Notes under the pieces: model-generated | The model's database searches: none | The model's input: the letters and a program-made list of their open reading frames with translations, nothing else | What the model was told of the DNA's origin: nothing | Assembly: GCF_026151205.1 (NCBI RefSeq) | Contig: NC_087076.1 | Coordinates: 17,967,419 to 18,031,418 of the forward strand | DNA from: Bolinopsis microptera | Taxonomy: Eukaryota; Ctenophora; Tentaculata; Lobata; Bolinopsidae | Reading direction: 5' to 3' | DNA: 64,000 nt | Shown: one piece after another, positions 1-30,004 of the stretch | Layout of the letters: each line of letters starts with the position of its first letter | Numbering within the stretch: the first letter of the stretch is position 1 | Position numbers and translations under genes: made by a program

Positions 1-16757
<16,757 letters not shown>

Positions 16758-16772
16758 TATTTATTCATCCCG

Positions 16773-17587
16773 CTATTTAAAGAAATACAATTGATTAGTT
16801 GAAGTCAACACCTATCTTTTAAAGTTTAATTGGTCTTCCATCACTATTCCGCTGTCACTGCTTTGTCACCATGGCATCACTGCTTTGTCACTGCTCCGGT
16901 ACCGAAGTGTCATCGCTTTATTGTCACTGATTTTCCGCCTCATTTTTAGTATGTAGCTAGATTGTGGTTGCCACAGTGCCACAGCGAGATAGTGATGGAC
17001 GAAATCAATAATAAAGTTGATGACGTGGTTAATCGTGTGGTTCCATATTTATCATTAAATATTATATTAAATTCAGATCGTACCTACGGAGTAAAATTAT
17101 CATTAGCCACATGAAAAAAGTATATCAGGGGTAAAATTAAGTTTCGAGGCTAATGAAAATGTCCTATTATGTACTTATAATTAGTAATAATTGTGATGAC
17201 CGATACTAGTAAATGTGGTATTTTCAAACTAAGGGCCTTTTTAATTTAATTTTATGTGACCTGCTTGTTTCGTTGGCCATACGTTTTGTGTCAAAATATT
17301 AATTTAAATTATTGTCAAGGGCTAAATTTAATATTGCACCCCTATTCAGCACCTGCTGAACGAGAGGCAGATCAGCCGCTGAACCGAGCAATAACTCTGT
17401 TAGGTTTAAAGTAATTAAAACTTAAAAGTAGTCTGGTCAGCTATGAACGAAATAAGATGTTTACCTACATTTCATAGTGGAGGGCTGAACATTTTTGGAG
17501 CCTCTCTAAGGTTTTTAGAAAATGTCCCCTTCCTAATTAAAAATGTTTGTTTCAAAATTATCTTAATATATCAAATCCTATTTTTAG
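16773..17587. other. Intergenic region between divergent SELENOO and glycosyltransferase copy A
   Basis: About 0.8 kb separating two genes read in opposite directions, so it should hold both promoters. Short repeats of tcactgctttgtcac at 16857-16930; otherwise nothing recognised. Confidence 0.4.
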
Positions 17588-19615
17588 GTGGCAAAAGATA
17601 TGGGTCTCGTTCGCAAAATCAATTCCACATTAACTCGATGGCTGCAGCTAATCAAATTAGTCCTCGTGGTTTTGATGATCATTTTTATCTTTTACAATTT
17701 GAGGAGTGGGATAGTATACGATCCTGCATTCCTACAATATTCAACTAAAGAAAACAAGCTAATGGCTTCTTTTCCAGTAAAAACAAGGGCAAACTCTAAA
17801 AATATCAGTATTAATACCAATACTAGTGGTTACATTTTCCACAACCACCGATTAAGATTATGGTATGAAGGTAGATGTATAGACTCTAGTGACGGAGAAA
17901 AGTTGACAGTACAGTTCTGTGATCCTGATTTACAGCAGGTGAGACTTTTGATCAACATCATTGAACTGTTGAACTGTTAACCATATTGCTACCACATATT
18001 ACGTCAGCGACCAATGCAAAGCCAGGAGGAGGGGGTTTGGAAACACTGATAGTTGTTGACGGGGACGGGGTCTTATGCTTCAAATCAATTTGATTAACAA
18101 TAAAACTTCGCAAATTTCCTTGATATTACAATTTTAGTGAATTGAGTATCTTTTGACCCACTAATAAATCATTGACCCACTAATCCATCCACCTGGTCCT
18201 TCAACACTTATGAAACATTCTCCCCGTCGGAAAACTTTAAATATCATCTTGAAATTCGGTCAAGGGAGGAAGGGAGAGGGGGGGGGGGGGGGGGCCGGGG
18301 GCAAATGGTGACTGTTGAAGACGGAGGGGGGGGGGGGGGGGTTAAAAATGACCCAAAAATTTGCTGGCGTAATCCACTAATATATGAACGCTCCTCTAAT
18401 TTCTAATAAACATGCTCTCAGGCGTTCAGTCTAACGATGGATAATCGTCTGATATACGAGAGAACTGGAAGATGTGTAAACTACAAAAGCCATGATAATG
18501 CCATATTTCTGGAACTGGTAGATTGCTCTGATGTCACAGAATCGTTCCTAACAGAAGACAAAGATGGAATGTTTTACATACAGCGTATCGTGAAGAATGA
18601 AGAGCTGTGTATCACACCAATGTCAGAGAGGAACGATATGAACGTCACAACAAGTCCTTGTCTGGAGGATCCTGTTGGATTAACAGATTGTGATAAGCAT
18701 GCTTCCAGAATGCTACTGATGGAGGAGGGTTTTTTTCAAGAAGACAGGAAATTGTTAAAGATGGCTGTTGTACCTCCAAATAGTTCATGTGACTTTAAAG
18801 CGTGTGGGTTCAACAAAAGAGAGCCGGTGAAACTCCTGCCACCTGTCCAGGTGGGAAGATGTACAAAGCTGTGGGATTGTGTGACACTTGCAGTAAAAAC
18901 AACCAGAAGACCACATCTTATATTGCGTCTAGCTGAATCGGTGAGAGAAAGTCTGGGATTCGATCTCCCGATAGTTGCATACGACGACGGACCAAACGAT
19001 TACCCTGATAAAATATATCAGCAAATTGCAGAGTATCCCTTATTAAAGTACGTAGTGAGTAAAAATGAAGATCTCGGTATAGCTCGAGGAAGGAATCTGG
19101 CTGTTATGCAGGTTAAGACTAAATACTTCTTCCTTCTTGATGATGATAATTTGTTTACTAAAGACACAAACCTCGATAAACTTGTCGAAGTTCTGGACAC
19201 CACTGATGCAACTGTGGCTTCGGCTGCTCTGGGGTATGTAAACTTTACTGGATACTTTGAATTTGGCCATTTCAACGAAAACAAGGCAAACCGTAGACTG
19301 GGAATTTACCATAAAGCTTGCACACTTGTCAATCAAAAAATTCCAAACCATCCAAGCTGTGTCAGATGTGACATTACTTCAAACCTATTCCTCGCACGAA
19401 CCACTGAGATATTGGATATAGGAGGATGGGACCCAGAGCTAATGATAGTGGAACACAAGGACATATTTATTAGACTGAAGGCAGCTGGCATGAAAGTTGC
19501 ACTTTGCCCGAGTGTTAGACTAAAACACGGTCATCCGTTTAATATAGCAGTTAAAGGCGAGGGTTACGACAAAAAAAGGAAACGAGGAGGACAAAGGTTT
19601 GATAAGCATGATTAA
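17588..19615 (+). CDS. GT12 (B4GALNT-like) glycosyltransferase with ricin-type lectin segment, copy A
   Basis: Exon 1 17600-17938 (ATG at 17600; a GTG 12 nt earlier abuts the acceptor tttttag), intron 483 bp, exon 2 18422-19615; about 510 residues. A short cytosolic end precedes a type II signal anchor (about residues 14-34, LIKLVLVVLMIIFIF). A ricin-B-like segment spans the splice (LRLWYEGRCIDSSDGE; then LIYERTGRCVNYKSHD). The catalytic domain (about 265-500) has TLAVKTTRRPHLILRL, GIARGRNLAVMQVKTKYFF, the metal motif LDDDN at about 352-356, and FLARTTEILDIGGWDPEL, laid out as in GT12 beta-1,4-N-acetylgalactosaminyltransferases. Expected to act in the Golgi on glycans; donor and acceptor are not inferable. 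Copy A is the most divergent, with a long G-rich intron. Confidence 0.85.
18270..18345. repeat. Two long G runs in the copy A intron
   Basis: Runs of about 20 and 18 G flank a short segment. Absent from the 174-178-bp introns of the other copies. Confidence 0.9.
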
Positions 19616-20530
19616 AAAAATGTAAAAAGAAAAAACATAAAAGAACTCCATAAATGTGACAAGGAATCGCAAAATTCGTGACTTTAAGATTAAATTACAG
19701 TAAAACAACAAATCAATTACGTTTATTGGGGACAATTTGTGAAAAGATAAGTTACCAATACAAGCTTTCATTTGATAATATTAAAATTAACATCCAAAAG
19801 GTACTAACTATACTTAATTCAGATATAAAGCTCTGACGAACAACAGATGGAACATTCATTACATATTCGATAGATCGGCAAGCGATCACTTGGTGATGAA
19901 CCACGATACAGGAGAGATAACATACATGGAGGAGAAGGAACATAGATCATGTTAATGGTTTTATTATCATAAAACAGTTACCACTTTAAACATTGTCAAA
20001 CAGAAATTCTATCTTCGAGACTCTACTTTAGAAATCCGGCCGATAACTTTGGCATTAAAAAAAGGTCGCCAACTCTTTCAGAATAGAAATTCTTTCAGGA
20101 TAGAATGGTTTTAACTAAAATTCCTAACCTCTATAGAATAGAGCAGGGATAACCTGCTGATAGTTGTTGCTCTAGGGTCAAATAAGAGCTGTTCTCTGTT
20201 TGGGATACCTTAAGGGCCAATTATAAATTTTGGGCTTATTTAAATGTTTCCCTTTTCAATCATCGTGTTCTTTTTTATACATATTCTTTGTTATATGAAT
20301 ATCATTGTATCGTATACATCAGTCTTGTCGTTTGCAGTTTAAGTTTCTTTAAGTAGTGAATCAGACTAAATGTTTGTATAAGTTGGCTATTCTTATGCTA
20401 TGAATTTCAACTTAATTAAATGTTCGTTTTTTATCCGATTGTTTGAACTGTAGCTGCTGTACGAAACACATTATAAATAATATTTATTCCATATAATTAC
20501 ATAATAGTATTTTCTATGATTAACCTTATG
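19616..20530. other. Array spacer downstream of copy A
   Basis: Backbone sequence shared between array units (for example aacagatggaacattcat, cttggtgatgaaccacgata, gtcttgtcgtttgcagttt). No gene recognised. Confidence 0.5.
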
Positions 20531-20536
20531 AGATAC

Positions 20537-20760
20537 ATCAGCGAATTGCAGAGTATCCCTTATTACAGTACGTAGTGAGTAAAAATGAAAATCTCGCTAT
20601 AATTCGAGGAAGGAATTTGATTGTTATGCAGGTCAAGACTATGTACTTCTTCCTTCTTGATGATGACATCAAGTTCAATGAATACACAAACTCGATAAAC
20701 GTGTTGAAATCCTGGACACTAACGATGTTACTGTGGCCTCAGCTGCTTATATTAAATATG
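20537..20760 (+). pseudogene. Orphan glycosyltransferase core fragment A'
   Basis: Homologous only to the part of exon 2 from IAEYPLLQYV through FFLLDDDIKF to about ASAAY. A frameshift after FNEYTN (one base lost) breaks the frame. No start exon, lectin segment or C-terminus nearby. Confidence 0.85.
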
Positions 20761-21720
20761 GGGGAATAGCTTAACTGGATACGTTCAATTTCAATTCTGA
20801 AATTTAAAAGTTTGTACTCCAATGTATTGTTTTTGTATTATATTAGAGCTTTAGCCACAGCTAGGTTGGTCTTTTTCTTTTTTTTTTTCTTTTTTTTTAG
20901 GTTGGTCTGCACGGAGCCCCACAGATTCAATTCCTTGTTTAACTAGCCGTACAGCAATAATATCCACTGTGCTCACCAGGTTAGGCACATAACCAACACT
21001 ACGGGCTGCTAAAGTTAGCTATATACTATGTATTTTTCGAAAGTATTTCCTTGTATTTGACTTTCGACAAGAAAGTACTCTTGCTTTCAGTTCAGATGTT
21101 ATATAAGCTAGCCTTTATGTGGTCCACAGGGCGGATGAACCGCCACACACTTCTCACCTAATCACATAGTAGAATGTTCATTGTTGTAGCGATATAGTTT
21201 GTACTCATGGAATATGTGACCCGTTAATCAGAGTGTACTTTTAACTCCCACCAAAATACTTTCTAAGCAGACCTCGAGAAAATAACTAGATCTGGTGTAA
21301 ACTCTAAGTCGTGTTTCCATCATTTCACTAGAAAACTTAAAAGCTATCCTCCAAGATCAGATAAAACCACCCAATCTCGAACTCCAGTAAGAATTAAAAA
21401 CCCACGACTATTCTTCTTACTAGATCTACCTCATCAGGTGGTTCAATGATACACATTACACATATGCAAACTTTTTTGTTAACAAAAGCGAGGCATGTAC
21501 TCATGTAATCTTATTGTTATTGTCTAAGTTTGTCTCGTTGGATATTTGCAAAGATTCAATCCAAATGAATTAATAATTCTACATTTTACAGCGTACTCAC
21601 TGTCTTAATTTATCAGCTGATCGGCATTGATTAGTAGTGTTAATGTTATTATTAATGATTTGTCCTTTCTATTCGCTTGTTTGCTTTAGCAATCAATTAA
21701 GTGTTCACATGATCAATTAT
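20761..21720. other. Array spacer upstream of copy B
   Basis: Shared unit backbone (agtagaatgttcattgttgt, ggcatgtactcat, ttaatcagagtgtac). A T-rich run at 20873-20899. No gene. Confidence 0.5.
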
Positions 21721-21732
21721 ATATAATATCAT

Positions 21733-22434
21733 AATTATTATTAATCAACTATATACAGCAAACACAAGATAATAGAAAATAAATCATAAAATCGAGTGGC
21801 CGAGTAGTCTCGACTCACCCATAGCTTCTCCATAAACGTCTATCATGAGCTTTGTACACTAAATCGTTGAAATTACTTAAACTAAATCTTTTATTTACAA
21901 TCACAATAATGTTCTTCGTCATAATGTCTTTTAATAATAAATCAAATAAATGTAAACGAGGTCTGCCCCTCCCTCCTTTGTAGTCAAGACATCCTAAACA
22001 TGCAAATCTGAAAGATAAGAAAGCGGGAGTGTCATCACCGCTTCTGAGAACGTGCCCAAACATCTTCCATCTTGCTTTCTTTGTCCTTTCAGTAAGGGGT
22101 CTGACATTACATCTCTTATATAAGTTCTCGTTACTGATAACCGTAAGCCAATAGGTGTTGATTATCTGTCTCAGATGCTTCCTTTGAAGAACGTCGACAG
22201 ATGCCATAACGGTTTCAGGAGCAGCCCAGCTGCTACAATTATACAACAACACTGAAGTGACAAGAGCTTCGTACAGCTTCAGCTTTCTACTCTCACTGAT
22301 CTGAACAGAATTATTCAACCAGACTTTCTTGTAGGTGTAGAAGGCAACATTGGCTTTGTTGCGTCTGTTGACAATGTCTCTTTCTGAACAGAGTTTTGAT
22401 CCTAATAGCACTGACTCTTGCCACTCTTCTCGCC
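21733..22434 (-). mobile_element. 5'-truncated non-LTR retrotransposon with 12-bp target duplication (upstream of copy B)
   Basis: atataatatcat at 21721-21732 is repeated at 22435-22446, and units D-G show the empty site. The insert encodes on the minus strand (22411-21815) a 198-residue open C-terminal part of a LINE protein with LYEALVTSVLLYNCSSW, LQRKHLRQIINTYW and KARWKMFGHVLRSGDD, the region after the reverse-transcriptase domain. Confidence 0.85.
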
Positions 22435-22659
22435 ATATAATATCATATTATCACAATATGATAAATCAAACGTCACTGATCAAGACTGGAGTCACCACAC
22501 TTAGTAATTGTGGTTGGAACTTACACCAAGAGTCCCAGATGACAAATAGTTTGAAAGATCTGATATAATCTCAAAAAACATATTAAAAATATATTGTATA
22601 ATATAAGGGAAAAATTAACAAAAGAGGCGCCAGTACCAATTTGTTTCAAAATTATCTTA

Positions 22660-23500
22660 ATATTAAGAGAGCCTAGCTATTATGTCAAAAAGTGCAAGAT
22701 TGTCAACATTCTTCCTTTGTCTCAAAATAAAGTTTTACTTAAATGATCTTATTTTTTCCCACCAAGTTTTGAACAATTTAATTCCTGTATCGCTGCCTCA
22801 CTATCTCTCTTTATATCAGGGCACTTCTCGACTAAGACGTTGCCACCTCGACAGTCTGTCTATTGTGTCATGAATTTTACCTAAGTTAAGTCAGAATTCA
22901 CACACCATCTGTACCTCAAATAGTCCACTGGCAAAATCATTTTTCTACAGAACCCATATACTGTGGAATGGACTCCCTTTACAGGTAAGACAGATTGTGC
23001 CTACTAGTCTTTTCAAATCTGAGGTCACTAAGCATCTATGGAAATGTTTATTGGATAGTGAAACAACAGTCTAGCCTAATATCTTTGCTTCCCATATCAT
23101 TTTTTGTATTTTTATTTTTTCTATCTACCTTACTATACGTTCAACATCATATCACACTGCCCCACACAGCTTCTCACACATTAATGACCATATCAGACTT
23201 GTATCTAATGTATCTGGAATTTGACGTATTGAAATACCAATTTTGACTCTATATCCACAGTCATTCACCATGGATTTGTTTGTTATTAAATAGTTTTTCA
23301 TAAATTTTTGGATTTAGATTAATTCGATGTATTGGGTCCAAGTAATTGCGGACATAGTTCACTATGTGTTTACCGTGTTTAAGTGCCCATCATATTTTAC
23401 AGATGGGGGCGATATTTTGACCGATACTATTTTATATTTATATTCATTTATTGCTGTACTCTGTAAAATTTGAAAAGTATTAAATACAAATTTAAAAAAT
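22660..23500 (+). mobile_element. Second LINE 3' fragment just upstream of copy B exon 1
   Basis: Interrupts the conserved pre-exon sequence between atcttaatat and tcaaatcctatttttag. Decayed frame reads DLIFSHQVLNNLIPVSLPHY and, in another frame, TEPIYCGMDS-like (FYRTHILWNGLP in the sister copy), typical of LINE C-termini. Confidence 0.7.
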
Positions 23501-23518
23501 ATCAAATCCTATTTTTAG

Positions 23519-25220
23519 ATGGCAAAAGATATGGGTCTCGTTCGCAAAATCAAATCAACATTAACTCGATGGCTGCAGCTAATCAAATTAGTCCTCGTGG
23601 TTTTGATGATCATTTTTATCTTTTACAATTTGAGGAGTGGGATTTTATACGATCTTGCATTCCTAGGAAATTCGACTAAAGAAAACAAGCTAATGGTTTC
23701 TTTTCCAGTTAAAACAAGGGCAAACTCCAAAAATATCATTATTAATACCAATATTAGTGGTTACATATTCCACAACCATCGATTAAGATTATGGTATGAA
23801 GGTAGATGTATAGACTCTAGTGACGGAGAAAAGTTGACAGTACAGTTTTGTGATCCTAATTTACAGCAGGTGAGACTTAGTGTTAACTTATGTTTCTTCC
23901 ACTAAATGCAGAAGATAATACTAACTGACTGTTTTTGGGACCTAATCAAAAACATTGAAAGTTGAACTACTAACCATATTGCCACCATAACTAAAATAAA
24001 AATGAATGAAGGTCAATTTTTGTCATCATCAATAAATATACTCTCAGGCGTTCAGTCTAATGGATAATCGTCTGATATACGAGAGAACTGGGAGATGTGT
24101 AAACTACAAAAGCCATGATAATGCCAAATTTCTGGAACTTATAGATTGCTCTGATGTCACAGAATCGTTCTTTACAGAAAACACAGATGGAATGTTTTAC
24201 ATACAGCGTATCGTGAAGAATGAAGAGCTGTGCATCACACCAATGTCAGAGAAGAAAGATTTGAAAGTTACAACAAGTCCTTGTCTGGGGGATCCTGTTG
24301 GATTAACACGTTGCAATAAGCATGCTTCCAGAATGCTACTGATGGAGGAAGATTTCTTTCAAGAAGACAGGAAGTTGTTAAAGATGGCTGTTGTACCTCC
24401 AAATAGTTCATGTGACTTTAAAGCGTGTGGGTTCAACAAAAGAGAGCCGGTGAAACTCCTGCCACCTGACCAGGTGATAAGATGTACAAATCTGTGGGAA
24501 TGTGTGACACTTGCAGTGAAAACAACCAGAAGACCACATCTTATATTGCGTCTAGCTCGATCAGTGAGAGACAGTCTGGGGTTCGATCTCCCGATAGTTG
24601 CATACGACGACGGACCAAACGATTACTCTGATGAAATATATCAGCAAATTGCAGAGTATCCCTTATTACAGTACGTAGTGAGTAAAAATGAAGATCTCGG
24701 TATAGCTCGAGGAAGAAATCTGGCTGTTATGCAGGTCAAGACTAAATACTTCTTCCTTCTTGATGATGACATCAAGTTCAATGAATACACAAAACTCGAT
24801 AAACTTGTTGAAATCCTTGACACTACTGATGTTACTGTGGCCTCAGCTGCTTACTTGGTATCCGGCTTTACTTCATACTTTGAATTTGGACATTTCAACG
24901 TGAACAAGGCAGTCCGTAGACTGGGAGCTTACCATGGAGCTTGCACACTTGTCAACCAAACAATTCCAAACCATCCAAGTTGTGTCAGATGCGATATTAC
25001 TCAAAACGTATTTCTGGCACGAACCAAAGAGATATTGGATATAGGAGGATGGGACCCAGAGCTAATGATAGTGGAACACAAGGATATATTTATTAGACTG
25101 AAGGCAGCTGGCATGAAAGTTGCACTATGCCCGGATGTGAAAGTAAAGCACGCTCGTCCAACAAATGGCGAGGACTACTTAGAAAAAAGGAGACGAGGAG
25201 GAGAAAGGTTTGATAAGTAA
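23519..25220 (+). CDS. GT12-like glycosyltransferase with ricin-type segment, copy B
   Basis: Exon 1 23519-23869, intron 178 bp, exon 2 24048-25220; about 507 residues. Here the codon right after the acceptor is ATG instead of the GTG of the other copies, so a second in-frame start 4 codons upstream exists. Exon 2 lacks one codon (AFSLM, not AFSLTM). Signal anchor, lectin segment, GIARGRNLAVMQVKTKYFF and LLDDDIKF are intact. A TAA right after RFDK ends the protein about 8 residues earlier than D and E. Two LINE fragments lie upstream, shared with copy C. Confidence 0.85.
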
Positions 25221-25840
25221 GATTTTAAAAATATGATTCAAAAGATTAAATATAAAAGAAGTCCCCACGTAAATGTGACCAACAATGACTTGTGACTTAA
25301 AATTTAAATTACAGAAAGACTTCATGACACTACCACTAAATAAAGATGAAATGCTCAATTTCCCGATCCGTGGTGGCGTATTTTATCATATTCCATACAA
25401 AATGGGGACCCCAGTCTACTGTTTATGAGCATGCAGATATGGCGGAGTGACAGGCCGAGCGCCGCCAAGTTAATTCCACATTAAATTTGAAAATCGTGTA
25501 AATTTCTATGTAACCATATGTTTATTGTTTATGCAACCTGACACAGATGTGTGCAAAACAGTAATACTAAGTACTAACTCGAAATAATAATAATAATATA
25601 TCTTTGTGATTGTTTCTCCCGTTTTTCTTCCTATGCGTTGCAAGCCCTCTCACTTGTAAAAACAACCACTTTTGTAGATACACACAGTCTCTACGCTTTT
25701 ATTCTCTGGTCCCTAGGGTCAGCTGACTCCGGAAAATTACCGATTGCCAAGGTTTGATGCCTAGGCTCTAGGCAGTCGAGACCTCTTATTGAGACCAAAT
25801 ATAATAATATGCTATCAATTAGTGCCTAGTGGGATAGGTG
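25221..25840. repeat. Downstream flank of copy B with first part of the shared repeat
   Basis: From about 25350, ctcaatttcccgatccgtgg and later agtgcctagtgggataggtg match the repeat in units C-E and, inverted, in the foldback spacer. The repeat is split by a 6.4-kb insertion at gataggtg and resumes at 32233. Confidence 0.75.
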
Positions 25841-27416
25841 GGGGGGGGGAGTAATGACTACCAATGGAGACTTTTGGGGACTAATGGGGACTAAAAATCA
25901 TGGGGACTAGAGGTCAACTCGTTGACGTAATTCACCATTTGTCCCCATAAGTCCCCAGAATTTTTGACAGTTATTCATGGTTTTCAAGTTAGTTTAATAA
26001 CAATACGATCGAGATGTTTTGTCCAAGATAAGAGTAGGATAAATCTGACTTAAAAGTAAAATGAAAAGCCCGGTTGTAATGTGTTCTACCACTGTACAAG
26101 TCAGTTCAAATTGAGGTTAATTGAAGTTTAGCTCTCGTGAAGGTAGAAGTAGGTAGAAGTAGCCGACTCGCTGAAAAATCATGAATTAACCCTTCGACTT
26201 ACCCTCCTAATACGCTTAAAGATGTTAGATGATGGGTGAATGAGTATTTATAACAGCCGTTCTGTGAACAGACTTGAATGATCTTTATTTTAAGCACTGA
26301 CAAGCACTCTTTTGTGAATATTTCCATCAATGATCGTCAAAAACAAAAGAAACCAACGCCAATTTCAAATTACTGAGCATATCATTTCAGACAAATCAAT
26401 ACAAAAGTAATAAGAAAAATTGATAGGGGGGGGGGCAACGCCCCAAAAGGCCCCAAAAAGCCCCGATTTCTAGGGCCCTTTATGGATTTCGATATGTGTA
26501 TTGTGTGGGGCCTTTTGGGGCCCTAGAATTAACTTCAATTTCATCAAGTTTGATATATGCTAAGTGCTTAAATGATATTATCTGACTACTTGCACAGTAC
26601 TTGTATGTTTATTTGAGTGTATTACATGGAGAATGTGGTCCATAAACACTATCAAATAGAGAAAAGCAATGATCTAACAGGGTTGTACCATATTGCATAT
26701 TAGGGGGGGGGGGGGGGGACTTAAGCTCTGATCTCTACCCGTGCTGTCAGTCTGAACTTCCAAGGAAGAGGAGGACTGAGGAGGAGGAGGAGGATGAGGA
26801 TGAGGATGAGGAGGAGGACTGACGTGCAGGAGGAAGACTGGGGACAGAGGAAGGGGACTGAGGAGGATAAGGAGAACTGAGGACTGAGGAGGATGAGGAG
26901 GAGGAAAAGGACTGGAGAGGAGGAGGAGGAGGAGAAAGACTGAGGAGGAGGAGGAGGACTGACGAGGAGGAAGACTTAGGAGTAGGAGAAGGGGGAGGAG
27001 AACTGAGGAGGAGGACTGAGGAGGAGACTGAGGAGGAGGAGGACTGATGAGGAGGAGGATGATGAGGAGAATGCTGACGAGTAGAAGAGGACTGGGGACT
27101 GAGGAGCAAGAGGACTGAGAAGGAGGACTGAGGACTGAGGAGGAGGAGGACTGAGGAAGACTGAGGAAGACTGAGGAAGAAGACTGAGGAGGACGAGAAC
27201 GAGGACTAGGAGGATGAGGACGAGAACTAAGGACGAGGACTAGGAGGATGAGGACGAGAACTAAGGACGAGGAGGAGGACGACTGAGGAGGAGGACTGAT
27301 GAAGAGGAGGACTGGGGGAGGAATAAGGAGGAGTGAAGAGGAGGAGGAGGAGAAGGAGACTGGGGGAGGAGAAGGAAGACTGGGGCTGGACTGATGAGAA
27401 GGAAGAGGAGGAGGAC

Positions 27417-30004
27417 GGGGGGGTACCAATGGCATAGAATGGAGAAGAATGGCATAAAAATCATCAAATGGCATAGAAATTTCATGGCATAAATGGAAAT
27501 TTTGTTTGGCCAATTCTCCATTTATGCCAATTTATGCCATTATTTAGGTCTTCATATTTGACCTTTAGGATGACTTTATATTCGCAAATATTATTAGTAC
27601 TTGAATAAGAGACATGTTTCATGCTTTATAACGCTTGGAATGATCGTTAAAGTCAAAGATTCATATGACAAATAACTAAATAAAGAAAATAGAAATGTAT
27701 TATATCAAATATATACCAAACATTTCACTATTCAAGAAAAGCAAATTGTGAGATGTTCAAAATGTACAGAATACAAACATTGACAACACAACGATTTTGA
27801 ATGTCATCAAGGAACAATGCATCTGATGTATTTGTCTTCGACGAGTAGCCAAACATTAGGAGATCCATTGATTAGGCTATGTTCCTGGCAGTAGTACTTC
27901 ATCAGGCATGACTTAAAAGAAATAAATCTAACCACTCCTGTTGCAAAGTCCTGCTGAGATTTGAAGACTTTAAGAGTTTCTGTACTGCCAGCTTTCAAAA
28001 CTGTTGAACATCCGCATTCAGGTTGATTGTATATGCGAACATCAGAAGACACTCCAAACGCGTCCCCCTTGAATCTTGAAAGACGAGATTTTGTTGATAA
28101 AGTGCTTCTTCCTCCATTGAGCGTGAGTGTCTCAAAAGACCGGAAGGATAGTGTTCCATATTTATCTGTTGATATCGTTTCTCCATCATCACAATCATCA
28201 ACTCCAGGTTCTACCTTATAAGCTAAGTCGTCCTCATCCTCGAGGCATCCAGCTTCATCATCTACAGCTTCCCAAGAAAGTTCTTGGCCATGGACGATTG
28301 GCTTCCCACTCCGTTCTTCAGGATCTGCGACTGCGGCGAACACAGGGAAATTGTATCTTTTCCCTTCTCGAATGCAGTCCCTCGATGCCCTGTCCAGCGT
28401 TTTTGCCAACTTGCCTAGGCTTATCATACCACCAGTCCATTTCACTCGTTCTGCTTTCTGGCCTGTAGATTTAACCTTTTTAGGTGAACTGTAGGATGCA
28501 AAACTGTACTTCCACGTGCATGTGCAATTGCAGATGTGTCTTCATGTAATGTAAAGCACTGTACACATTCTTTCTCTCCATTCCATGGGCCATAGTTATC
28601 ACATCCATATTTCTTGAGCGACCAGATGAAAAAGAAACCCGAATAAATGCAAACAGCTGCTCATTCTGATCACTTCCAAGGTAATAAGTGACGATTTCAG
28701 CATTAGGGAATTGCTTCTTCAGCAGAGTTAAATACAAAACAAGACCGTCACAAGTACATATAAGATCAAGGTACGTCTGATTCGTTATGCTGACAGCTGA
28801 GTAAGTATTCTCTTTCCAAGTAACGAAAAATGTTTTTCTCAAACAGTTCCATTTTTATTATACTTTATAGTTTAGAGTCTAATTTGGCATGATATCAGAT
28901 CATGTGATATTACATGGCCCCAGGGAGAGCATTGCCAGAGCAATTGGCCAGAGAGCTCCATAGAAGTAAGGGGCCTACTCTAGCCAACAGCTCTAATACA
29001 TTTCCTTCCTCAACTTCATTTTCTTCATCTAACTGCTGCTGCTACTCAGCAACTACTTGATAGCTGGCACAGCGACAATTGTTTGCGTAGTGTATCTGTT
29101 AGCCTCAATTTTGCCTCAAGGAGGGAAGGTAGCCTCAATCCAACCTCACATAAGTTTCGATAAAGTCTCAATAACCTTCGGGCTACAATTACAAGTTTTA
29201 TAGTGGGTCTATAACATGTTTCCGTACATTAAAGTTTAAACTTAAAATGCGGTCGAATCATTTATTAGCCTCATTTTGGCCTCCTACAAGGAGACTCTGC
29301 GATATCTGAAATGTTGAGCTTGAAGAGGATGAATAAATTTTTATTGTTGACACATTAGATAGTCACAATACCGAACATGCTCGAAAATATACACAAAAGT
29401 ATACTTGTTAGCCTCATTTCACCCTCTCAAAAGGTGGTTAGCCTCATTTTCACCTCGAATATTTAAAGCTTAGATCTCGATCAAGTATAATCATTATGGA
29501 TTATACTTGCAACTTGGATATCATGGACGTAACATGAGAAAGTTCTTTTTTGAAAGTGGTGAGGCTAATTTGTTAGCCTCAATTGTCCCTCGCAGTTAAA
29601 TCACTCCTACTGAGTCTAGTGAGTGAGCTAGGAGGTCGCCGAACATCTCATTTTAAAGCCGTATCGATTTTCTATACGCATACCAAAAATCAAATGCGTA
29701 ACTAAAACAGAAATGAAATTACAGAAGTTTTAAATTTTTTGTCAAAAAACGAACTTTTAGGGGTGTTTCTAATGACCAGGGTCAGTACAACAAATAGAGA
29801 TAAAGGTGGACAGTACTAGTGGGGTGCAGACTATTCGTTATTAAATTCTTAGTTCAAAGTTTTAAAATTTCATATTTCGAATGGCATAGAATGGAGAAGA
29901 ATGGCATAAAAATCATCAAATGGCATAGAAATTTCATGGCATAAATGGAAATTTTGTTTGGCCAATTCTTCATTATGCCATTTATGCCATTGGTACCCCC
30001 CCCC
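27417..30004. mobile_element. Inner G-run-ended transposon with 8-bp target duplication and ORFs
   Basis: Target duplication aggaggac at 27409-27416 and 30005-30012 within the GA tract. Inverted ends are G-run + taccaatggcata. Both subterminal zones of about 120 bp repeat tggcata/atgccat many times. Carries the minus-strand coding region at 27807-28842. Confidence 0.88.
27807..28842 (-). CDS. Unrecognised protein of the inner element (broken or spliced frame)
   Basis: Two adjacent minus-strand frames, 28842-28480 (120 codons) and 28445-27807 (212 codons), join by a frame change near 28480-28500, either a frameshift or a missed intron. The first contains YYLGSDQNEQLFAFIR and GRSRNMDVITMAHGMER; the second contains KWTGGMISLGKLAKTL and an acidic stretch with three DDE/EDE clusters, then CGC and CLMKYYC. 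The residue pattern GS-x2-NE-x-LFAxIR-x5-GR is what one may find near the C-terminus of a cut-and-paste transposase, but I do not recognise the family. No N-terminal DNA-binding domain was found. Confidence 0.45.

Noticed and set aside
17588-17599. GTG as start codon of glycosyltransferase copies
   Set aside because: GTG is the first triplet after an AG acceptor; the ATG 12 bases later is the normal eukaryotic start. Only copy B has ATG at this place.
26674-27521. Ser/Pro-rich 279-codon frame
   Set aside because: Antisense of the GA-rich simple repeat.
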